In this document: positions 57,697 through 64,000 of the stretch, one piece after another
Layout: every line of letters begins with the position of its first letter
How positions within the stretch are numbered: position 1 is the stretch's first letter
Source: Treponema sp.
Lineage (GTDB): Bacteria > Spirochaetota > Spirochaetia > Treponematales > Treponemataceae
Assembly: GCA_017940255.1 (NCBI GenBank)
Contig: JAGAZB010000014.1
Coordinates: forward strand, 1-64,000
Direction: 5' to 3'
DNA length: 64,000 nt
Made by a program: the position numbers and the translations under genes
The notes under the pieces: model-generated
Told to the model about the DNA's origin: nothing
Database searches by the model: none
The model's input: the letters and a program-made list of their open reading frames with translations, nothing else

Positions 57697-58923
57697 ATGA
57701 AAAAAATAATACTTACAATTGCGGCATTCTTTATGCTTGCAGGTAATTTTTTTGCTGCGGGAGATAATTATATGGCAGAAAAAGAAGAGGTTAGAATTCA
57801 AAATGTAATGGCTAAAATCAGAAGGGGAGAAAGTGTGACAATTGCTAGCCTTGGCGGCTCAATTACAACCGGATATTCTTCAAATCCTCTTTCTGTAAAC
57901 AGCTGGTCTTCTAAAACAGAAGCCTGGTTCAAAAAGCTTTGTGCAGAAAACGGCAGTAAACTTACCTTCTTGAATGAAGGTGTTAGTGGAACAGACTCTG
58001 CTTTTGCTGTTGCCAGAATACAGGACCATATTATTGCCAATAAAGTAGATTTAGTTATTCTTGAATTTGCTGTAAATGACCAGTGGCTGGGAGCTGAAAC
58101 AAGAAAAAGAACTTATGAGGGTGCAATTCGTCAGATTATGAATAATTCAGAAACTGCAATTCTTGCCCTTTTTATTAATACCCGTGAAAATGAAAGTCTT
58201 CCTAGTCAGCAGGCTGAACAGCAGAAAATTTGTGAATACTATCATATTCCTTTTGTAAGCTGGAAAGACTCTGTATTAAAAAATGGTAAAAAATCAGATT
58301 TTAATGCTTTTTATGATGGTTCAGAAACTGTACATCCTAATAACGCGGGACATGCTTCTATTGCATCATTTATTATAGAAAAACTGGAAGGAATCTGGAA
58401 TAATCTTCCTCAGGATAAGGCAATTCCGTCTCCTGTAAAAGTTTTACCATCCCCATTAACTGATGATGCTTTTGAGTTTGTAACTTATTATCATAAAGAT
58501 AATATTACTCCAGCATCGAACAGTGGCTGGACAGCTGGAGGAACACCTCGTCATGATGACTGGATTAAGCGTGGAAATGTGCGCGAAGGCTGGCAGACAA
58601 AGGAAGCTGGGGCTGAAATTACTTTCGAAGTAGAAGGTTCAACAATTGGTGTAACTTATGCAGAAAGTGATATGTTCAGAAATGCAGTTGCCTGGGTAAC
58701 AGGTCCTGATGGCATTGATTCTCAAAAAGTTCCTTTGAACTGTTATCAGATTTATAGAAGCGGTTATTATGGATGGGCTTATAAAGAATTAGTTCACAGT
58801 GATAAAGTTGAAAAATACACTGTACACATTCAGTGTTCAAAACGAGCTGCCGCAGATAGGGCAGGCAAGTTTTGTAACATTACAGGAATTATTGCTGCAG
58901 GGGTGAAACCGAATCGCGAATAA
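57697..58923 (+). CDS. Secreted SGNH esterase with C-terminal beta-sandwich
   Basis: 408 residues. Signal peptide (MKKIILTIAAFFMLAGNFFA), then an SGNH fold: S55 in SLGGSITTGYSS, N127-D128 in EFAVNDQWLG and H213 in ETVHPNNAGH. The C-terminal 160 residues (from about 245) are a beta-sandwich: EITFEVEGSTIGVTYAESDMF and YTVHIQCSKRAAADRAGKFCNITGI. The sequence GGS replaces the usual GDS around the nucleophile. Encoded 17 bp after GH26, with AAGGAG, so it is probably an acetyl-mannan esterase working with it. Its last 35 bp overlap the convergent LacI gene. Confidence 0.86.
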   Translation: MKKIILTIAAFFMLAGNFFAAGDNYMAEKEEVRIQNVMAKIRRGESVTIASLGGSITTGYSSNPLSVNSWSSKTEAWFKKLCAENGSKLTFLNEGVSGTDSAFAVARIQDHIIANKVDLVILEFAVNDQWLGAETRKRTYEGAIRQIMNNSETAILALFINTRENESLPSQQAEQQKICEYYHIPFVSWKDSVLKNGKKSDFNAFYDGSETVHPNNAGHASIASFIIEKLEGIWNNLPQDKAIPSPVKVLPSPLTDDAFEFVTYYHKDNITPASNSGWTAGGTPRHDDWIKRGNVREGWQTKEAGAEITFEVEGSTIGVTYAESDMFRNAVAWVTGPDGIDSQKVPLNCYQIYRSGYYGWAYKELVHSDKVEKYTVHIQCSKRAAADRAGKFCNITGIIAAGVKPNRE

Positions 58924-59911
58924 TTATTTTTCCACTTACAAGATGGCGGCCTTTCATATAAGGCTGCTTTGTTATCTTGCTGATTATTAAGTCTGCGGCT
59001 ACTCTTGCAGTATCTTCAGGCTTAATATGCACAGTTGTAAGTGGTACGCTTGTTCTTCCGTTCGGAAGATAATCATCAAAGCCTGTTACAGAAATATCTT
59101 CTGGAACTCTATAGCCTTTTTCTATAAGCTTTTCACAAACAATAGCCGCAGTTTCATCGCAGTTACAAACAAAAGCGGTTGGCATGTCATCGTAGGGGAG
59201 TGGAAGCTCAATTTTTAAGCCTTTTTGATCTCTGTCATTTATGATTGAAGAAACAGGAGCATCATAACCGTTTTCAAGCATAGCCTTGTAAAAGCCCATG
59301 TAGCGGTCACGAATAGAAGTTGTTGCTTCAAAGTTACCCACAAATCTGATTTTTTTATGTCCCTGAGAAATTACATAGCTTGTAAGCATGTAAGAACAGT
59401 AATAATCATCATTAGAAACGCAGTCTAACTGCAGTTTGTTTGTGTAGAAATCAAGAAGAATAAAATCTTCATAGCGGGCATGAATTGTTTCCAGGTATTT
59501 ATCGCTGGTCTGTCCCAGAATAATAAGTCCGTCTACTTTATTGTCCTGAACCATTCTAGGAATGTTGCATTCTTCTTCATCTTTGTCAGAAAGAAGTTCC
59601 ATAATACTGTAATAATTACGGTTTAATAATTCGGTTGATACAAAGTTGAAGAGATACCAGTAAAATGAATAATTCTGAGAAAAAAAACGGTTAGGAATAA
59701 GAATTCCAATGTTGCCTGTAATTGAGCTGCCAGAAGAATTCTGTCCTGCTTTTTTCTGTTTATAGCCTAATTCTGCGGCTAAAGTTTTTATCTGTTTTCT
59801 TAAGTCCTCTCCGACTCCTTCCTTATTAGAAAGAGCTTTTGAAACTGTAACAACGCTAATGTTTAATCGTTCTGCGATATCAGAAAGTGTTACCTTTTTA
59901 ATCTGTTCCAT
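58889..59911 (-). CDS. LacI-family transcriptional regulator
   Basis: 340 residues. Helix-turn-helix VTLSDIAERLNISVVTVSKALSNKEGV and hinge region at the N-terminus, then a periplasmic-binding-like sensor domain (NIGILIPNRFF, VDGLIILGQ, FVCNCDETAAIVCEKLIEKGY, VTGFDDYLPNGRTSVPLTTV). It should repress carbohydrate genes until a sugar binds. The gene faces the mannanase-esterase pair and is its most likely regulator. Its own promoter carries an ACTTAA/TTAAGT motif similar to those of GH36, GH130 and GH26. TAAAAT ends 6 nt before the ATG with no ribosome-binding site. Confidence 0.92.
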   Translation of the reverse strand: MEQIKKVTLSDIAERLNISVVTVSKALSNKEGVGEDLRKQIKTLAAELGYKQKKAGQNSSGSSITGNIGILIPNRFFSQNYSFYWYLFNFVSTELLNRNYYSIMELLSDKDEEECNIPRMVQDNKVDGLIILGQTSDKYLETIHARYEDFILLDFYTNKLQLDCVSNDDYYCSYMLTSYVISQGHKKIRFVGNFEATTSIRDRYMGFYKAMLENGYDAPVSSIINDRDQKGLKIELPLPYDDMPTAFVCNCDETAAIVCEKLIEKGYRVPEDISVTGFDDYLPNGRTSVPLTTVHIKPEDTARVAADLIISKITKQPYMKGRHLVSGKIIIRDSVSPLQQ

Positions 59912-59940
59912 AAGTTAATTTTAACAGTTTTTACTTAAAA
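59911..59940 (-). promoter_or_regulatory. LacI-gene promoter with TTAAGT-type sites, leaderless
   Basis: -10 TAAAAT (59923-59918) ends 6 nt before the start codon. TTTTAAGT (59940-59933) and the mirror-like AACTTA at the start codon flank it, resembling the operator of the GH36 gene. This would allow autorepression. Confidence 0.45.
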
Positions 59941-59961
59941 AAACAATCGTTTTAAGGATTC

Positions 59962-59999
59962 ATTTAGGGGAAATGTATCATAAAACGTTTCCCCTAAAT
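59962..59999 (-). terminator. Hairpin after the chemotaxis gene, possible terminator
   Basis: 12-bp perfect arms ATTTAGGGGAAA and TTTCCCCTAAAT with a 14-nt loop, 8 bp past the end of the chemotaxis-protein gene. There is no immediate T run on the minus strand. The AAACGTTT at the edge of the loop could alternatively be a CG-centred LacI-type site. Confidence 0.5.
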
Positions 60000-60007
60000 A
60001 TAAACTG

Positions 60008-62203
60008 TTAAACCTTAAACTTCTGAACACTTTCGGCAAGAAGACCAAGATTTTCTGTATTTTGATGTGTTAATTCATTTACATTGTTAATGGATTTATT
60101 TATGGTTTCTATACCAATCTTCATTTCTTCCATGCTTGCAGTAATTTCTTCTGTGAGCCTGCTCAGATGATCCATCTTTTCTGCCGCAGAAGTTGTTTCG
60201 GCCTGCATAACATCGCCGCCATCTTTTACATGAGCTGTAATATCATTAATCTGGCGGATTGCAGTAAGAACCTGTGTTCCTCCTTCCGACTGTTCCTGCA
60301 TTGCATTAAGAATTGTAGTTTCCTGCTCAGAAACTTTTTGTGTAAATGAGAAAATCTGATTAAAGATTTCCTGCATCTGTCTTGTAGAATCTGCAACAAC
60401 GTTAATGGTTTCAATAACTTCCTTTAAGTTTGTTGTAATTTTCTTACCCTGGTTGTTAGAATCTTCCGCAAGCTTTCGGATTTCATCGGCAACAACACTG
60501 AAGCCTTTTCCAGATTCGCCCGCATGTGCAGCTTCTATGGCCGCATTCATGGCAAGCAGGTTTGTCTGACTGGCAATATTCTGAATAACGGTACTTGCTT
60601 CAAGCAGGATTTTTGACTGTTCCTGAATCTTCAGTGTAGCCTGTACAGTTCCTTCAATACTGCTGCGTCCTTCATTCGAAGAAGTTTCCAAATCTGTAAT
60701 TGTGCCGCTGTTTTTATTCAAAATATTTGTAACCGACTGAATATTTGCAACCATTTCTTCAATTGCAGAAGATGATTCTACAACGCTTGAACTTTGCGAC
60801 TGAATTGTTGCGATTAAATCGTTTACACTTGAATGAATCTTCTGAACAGAATTTGCCGCATCCTGAACATTTGTACTCTGCATTTTTATCTGACGATTTA
60901 CACTTTCTATGTTAGAAGTAATTTCGTTTGCAGAGGCAGCTGTGTCTGCCATGTTATCGCCAAGTAAACGACCGTCACTTGTCATTTGCTCAGAAACGTC
61001 TTTTACCTGCTTTATGGAATCCTGTATTTTTTCAATTGTTTGATTGAAGTAAGTGTACATTTTTCCCAGTTCGTTTTCATTTTTTACATTCATTCGAACT
61101 GTTAAATCACCATCTCCCTGCGCAATATTTTTCATTGCAGCAACACCCTTGTTCATTTCTTTTACAACACGTTTAATAATGATGTAAGAAAGAAGAATTA
61201 CAATTACAAGGGTGAGAATAAAAATCGAAACAACAATTATAGAAAGATTTGTAACTGCTTCAAAAACTTCTGCATGAGGTACATTCAAGCCCAAAAACCA
61301 AACTTCGCGGGCACCATCTACAGTGAGTGGGTAATAGAGCTTAATAAACTTTGTGCCGTGTTCAACTACATCAAAACCAAAAGGCTGAAGATTCTTTGTG
61401 GCTTCTTTGAATCTGCCTGCTGTAGCTGGGTTTGTATATTCTTCACAAGACTGGCCTTCAAGTTCTGTATCCTTTGTAACGGCAATAAGACCTGTGTGTG
61501 CAATAAGTGAGAGATATCCAGATTTGTAAATTTCAGCCTGCTTTAACATTGCAGAAAGGGAATCAAGTGACATATCAACACCAAGCATACCTACTGTTTT
61601 GCCGGCTTTATTATGAATAGGGAAGGCTACACCACAAACCCAAATAAGCTTTCCGCCAACTTCATAAGGGTTAGGCTGAATAAGAATACCCTGATTTGCC
61701 TTCATAGGTTCTTCATACCAGAAGCTTCCTTCGTATTCTGTAAGTGCACAGCAGGCAATCTCTTTTCCGTCATTTGTCCAGTAAGGAATTAAACGTCCTG
61801 TTTCATCATAAGTGTCATCGTAATTTGCAAATTCAGCATCGCGTCCATCCAGAGCGTTTGGAAGGAAGATACAATATGCATCTACAAGTGATGGATGTAA
61901 TTCGAGTGTGTGCTTTAAAAGATTGTTAATGTAGTCTCTTCGCTCCATTTCTGGAATATCTTCAAAACCTTCAAGAGACGCTCTCAGGGTTTGTGCAATA
62001 TTGAACTCTGAACTAAGAATCTTTGCGGTACTTTCACTGTATTTTCCAGCTGTGGTTCCCAGATATTCTGTAGAAAGAGCTGATAATGAAGACTGAACCT
62101 TCTTTGTGATTAATCCAGCGCAAAGTGTAAGAAGAAGAAAAAGTATTACACCTATCGAAATAGAAAGTTGTCTGCTTATACTTTTGTTTAAGAAATTTGC
62201 CAT
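60008..62203 (-). CDS. Methyl-accepting chemotaxis protein with Cache sensor
   Basis: 731 residues. A first membrane helix (about 12-30) and a second (about 315-338) enclose a double-Cache ligand domain ([31 protein letters not shown], then [30 protein letters not shown]). HAMP follows (about 340-395, GDGDLTVRM), then the signalling coiled coil with hairpin tip [39 protein letters not shown]. dCache domains of this form bind amino acids, carboxylates or sugars. Its place beside the mannan genes invites a sugar-sensing guess but nothing in the sequence proves it. AAGGAG lies before the ATG. Confidence 0.95.
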   Translation of the reverse strand: MANFLNKSISRQLSISIGVILFLLLTLCAGLITKKVQSSLSALSTEYLGTTAGKYSESTAKILSSEFNIAQTLRASLEGFEDIPEMERRDYINNLLKHTLELHPSLVDAYCIFLPNALDGRDAEFANYDDTYDETGRLIPYWTNDGKEIACCALTEYEGSFWYEEPMKANQGILIQPNPYEVGGKLIWVCGVAFPIHNKAGKTVGMLGVDMSLDSLSAMLKQAEIYKSGYLSLIAHTGLIAVTKDTELEGQSCEEYTNPATAGRFKEATKNLQPFGFDVVEHGTKFIKLYYPLTVDGAREVWFLGLNVPHAEVFEAVTNLSIIVVSIFILTLVIVILLSYIIIKRVVKEMNKGVAAMKNIAQGDGDLTVRMNVKNENELGKMYTYFNQTIEKIQDSIKQVKDVSEQMTSDGRLLGDNMADTAASANEITSNIESVNRQIKMQSTNVQDAANSVQKIHSSVNDLIATIQSQSSSVVESSSAIEEMVANIQSVTNILNKNSGTITDLETSSNEGRSSIEGTVQATLKIQEQSKILLEASTVIQNIASQTNLLAMNAAIEAAHAGESGKGFSVVADEIRKLAEDSNNQGKKITTNLKEVIETINVVADSTRQMQEIFNQIFSFTQKVSEQETTILNAMQEQSEGGTQVLTAIRQINDITAHVKDGGDVMQAETTSAAEKMDHLSRLTEEITASMEEMKIGIETINKSINNVNELTHQNTENLGLLAESVQKFKV

Positions 62204-62262
62204 GAGTACTCCTTGGTATTATAAGGATAGGGGCAATCTGTACATTTGTCAAAGAAAAAAAA

Positions 62263-63066
62263 CTAGAATAAAGTTTTTAATTCGGCAAGATTTCTTAAAA
62301 TAAGATGAAAAAGTTCAAAACTCTGTGGGGTAAGGGACTGAATATTATCTTCTGAAGTATGAAAACGCTGCCAGGTTTCTGGCTGGCCGCCCATTAAAAC
62401 TGTATTTACTTCTATAGAAGGGAGCATCGTTATGGCAACTGCGGGAATTGCATTAGCAATAAAACTTGCGTTGTCGGAATAATTGCAGGGGAGGCAAAAC
62501 CAGCGGCCCTTGCCTGAATTTTTTAAGAGTTCACAAGCCCTCTGTTCAAGAGCATTAAAGGCCTTTATAAAAGCAGGAGGTGCCTTTCTGGGGAGCTTTG
62601 TTTGCGAAAGAATTGGAACATCCCCGCGGCCCATGCAGTCAAATACGAAAATATCATCATTTGTAATTCCCAGGCGCTTAAAAACCTGAGCAAGTGGAAA
62701 GGCTCCCTGTTCTGCAACTCCCCCCTGCCCAAGTTCTTCTCCATCGGTAAAAATAAGGCGGATATTGTGAAAAGCCCCGTTCGAATAAAGCTTTACCAGA
62801 GAAGCGGCCCACTGCATTAAACAGAAAACTGCGGCTGAATTATCATTTGCCCCAATACCAATTCTGTCGTAATGTGCAATTACGGTTTTTATTCTGAACA
62901 TGGAATTATATTGTGACTGAGGGAATTTTACGTAGATGTGATTTTTTCCTTCCATTTGCAGGATTGGGGCGTCCAATCCTGCTTTGTTCAGGAAGTTCTG
63001 AATAAACGATGCTCTATCACAATCTGGAGAGATAAAATCGGAAAATTCAGAAGGAATTGTGTACAT
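62263..63066 (-). CDS. M28-family aminopeptidase-like metallopeptidase
   Basis: 267 residues, no signal peptide. VIAHYDRIGIGANDNSAAVFCLMQW supplies the first Zn His and the bridging Asp, FTDGEELGQGG the catalytic Glu and a Zn Glu, FVFDCMGRGD a further Asp, and RFHTSEDNIQSL the last His. This matches the small M28 di-zinc peptidase core. The start codon directly follows the stop of the beta-barrel gene (TAAATG), so the two are cotranscribed. Confidence 0.85.
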   Translation of the reverse strand: MYTIPSEFSDFISPDCDRASFIQNFLNKAGLDAPILQMEGKNHIYVKFPQSQYNSMFRIKTVIAHYDRIGIGANDNSAAVFCLMQWAASLVKLYSNGAFHNIRLIFTDGEELGQGGVAEQGAFPLAQVFKRLGITNDDIFVFDCMGRGDVPILSQTKLPRKAPPAFIKAFNALEQRACELLKNSGKGRWFCLPCNYSDNASFIANAIPAVAITMLPSIEVNTVLMGGQPETWQRFHTSEDNIQSLTPQSFELFHLILRNLAELKTLF

Positions 63067-64000
63067 TTAGTTCCATGCGATACGGAAACTGATTGTTCCT
63101 GTTAATACATTAGAAACGAAGGTATAACCAATTCCTGTTGTAATATCAAATGCGAACAAGTCAAATCCTAAGCCGGCATAAAACTGAGGATAGAAGCCAA
63201 AGCTGCTGATTGTACTTCCAAATGATTTTGGAAGAAGTGCAGTAATTGCATCAGCCGAAGCAGCCTGAGCTTCAGAAGCTTCTGAATTCTCTGTGCCAAG
63301 CATTGCTGCCCAGTTTGGAGTTAAGCTCCAGTCTAAGTTACCCCAGCTGAACATAAATCTTGTTCCAACGTAAGGTACCAGGAAGGCAAGTTTTGCCGAA
63401 GCCTGAGCGCCAGCAGAAAATGTAAATGCACCAAAATTAATATTTGCGTCAGAAACCATTCCGTCGTTTGTGTCTGCATAAGTAAAACTTGTGTTTGTGT
63501 AATACAAGCCGCCGTTTACAGCTACCTTTGTTTTAAGCGGTAAATCTTTAAGAAGGGCATATCTTACATCAAGACCCATTGTGAAATAGTCCATGCCAAA
63601 TCCGCCAAGCATATCGTTAATTTCGTTGTAGCGGCTTGAGTCGAACTTCATGATGCTGAAACCAACATCAAAAGGAAGAATAACACCACCAATACGAACA
63701 TCTGCATTGATTGTTGGAAGTGGAAGGAAATCTATAGGAAGATCTGAAAACTGGTCGAATTCAAGAGCATCAGCTGCAGATACAAGTGATTTTAAACTTA
63801 CAGTTGAAACTCCAATGTTTAATCCAAAACCAAAATTAAATCCTGGGAAAATAGAACCAATCCAGGCCTGAGCCCACTGATTCTGCATAGCCTGGGCACT
63901 TGGTAAAGAGCCAAGCAAATCTTTTGAAAAACCTTCAAGACCAGAAATAAGAGTGTCATATTTTTCTGTAAATTCAGTTAATCCGCTTTCTTCGCTGTTC
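63067..64000 (-). CDS. Predicted outer-membrane beta-barrel protein, 5' end outside window
   Basis: At least 310 codons. The frame is open to the right edge without a stop, so the true start lies beyond the window; a TTG at 63918 is only an internal codon. The visible part alternates polar and hydrophobic residues in strand-like runs (FNFGFGLNIGVSTVSLKSL, DVRIGGVILPFDVGFSIMKF, MGLDVRYALLKDLPLKTKVAVNGGLYYT, FYPQFYAGLGFDLFAFDITTGIGYTF) and ends in TISFRIAWN, as outer-membrane barrels do. The exact family is not recognised; treponemes have several paralogous barrels of this type. Coupled to the M28 gene. Confidence 0.72.
   Translation of the reverse strand, partial: NSEESGLTEFTEKYDTLISGLEGFSKDLLGSLPSAQAMQNQWAQAWIGSIFPGFNFGFGLNIGVSTVSLKSLVSAADALEFDQFSDLPIDFLPLPTINADVRIGGVILPFDVGFSIMKFDSSRYNEINDMLGGFGMDYFTMGLDVRYALLKDLPLKTKVAVNGGLYYTNTSFTYADTNDGMVSDANINFGAFTFSAGAQASAKLAFLVPYVGTRFMFSWGNLDWSLTPNWAAMLGTENSEASEAQAASADAITALLPKSFGSTISSFGFYPQFYAGLGFDLFAFDITTGIGYTFVSNVLTGTISFRIAWN

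Noticed and set aside
63916-63918. TTG as start of the beta-barrel protein at the right end
   Set aside because: The frame is open through to position 64000 with barrel-gene-like codons, so the protein is cut by the window edge and does not start here.

Overview
The window looks like a chromosomal segment of a saccharolytic spirochaete, most likely a gut or rumen Treponema. The basis is low-GC coding DNA, many lipoproteins with short treponeme-style lipoboxes, a DUF115/MAF-type protein, polyamine import genes, GGDEF/EAL and chemotaxis proteins, and a dense set of plant-polysaccharide enzymes. The genus is an inference from gene content; no rRNA is present to confirm it.

Layout. 1-1.9 kb: the end of a tRNA-Asp gene, then a GntR/FCD and an AraC regulator. 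2-5.5 kb: an asymmetric heterodimeric ABC exporter. 5.5-10.5 kb: a ferredoxin-fused aldo/keto reductase, an HD hydrolase, a Phd/PIN toxin-antitoxin pair, a patatin and a GH43 enzyme. 10.6-18.4 kb: housekeeping genes (rplY, tilS, lepA) around a Ca-loop-rich exported protein and an HtrA-like lipoprotein. 18.4-24.5 kb (minus strand): murE, ddl, a SurA/PpiC-like foldase and a DUF115 protein. 24.6-30.4 kb: a lipoprotein, two GH10 xylanases with queD between them, and hisF/hisH. 30.5-35.9 kb: a small membrane protein, a RecQ-like helicase with GC-rich insertions, an OmpA-like protein, an Endonuc_Holl protein and a GGDEF-EAL protein. 36-40.1 kb: potA-potB-potC-potD. 40.3-42.4 kb: a small membrane protein, rplM-rpsI and recX, separated by arrays of palindromic repeats. 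42.4-49.7 kb: GH36 alpha-galactosidase, a diguanylate-cyclase-like sensor, thioesterase-CYTH-thiamine pyrophosphokinase, and an isomerase/FMN-oxidoreductase pair. 49.7-60 kb: a carbohydrate region with GH39, Gfo/Idh, GH130, a CE2-like esterase, a stand-alone CBM-like protein, GH26 mannanase, an SGNH esterase and a LacI regulator. 60-64 kb: a methyl-accepting chemotaxis protein, an M28 peptidase, and a beta-barrel protein that runs off the right edge.

How the genes fit together. The 52.9-60 kb genes form a plausible beta-mannan module: GH26 cuts the chain, SGNH/CE2 esterases deacetylate it, GH130 phosphorolyses the products, and the GH36 enzyme at 42-44 kb would remove galactose branches. Several of these promoters share an AT-only TTAAGT/ACTTAA motif, in one case as a 21-bp palindrome across a -10 box. 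GH10, GH43 and GH39 together form a xylan set.

The least expected non-coding signals are: (i) many genes with a -10 box ending 6-7 nt before the ATG and no ribosome-binding site, suggesting frequent leaderless mRNAs; (ii) a family of hairpins with variable arms and a conserved TCAAG loop; (iii) a modular GC-rich repeat that brackets the GH39 gene as an inverted pair. No CRISPR array, phage or insertion sequence was recognised. No gene-free stretch exceeds about 250 bases.
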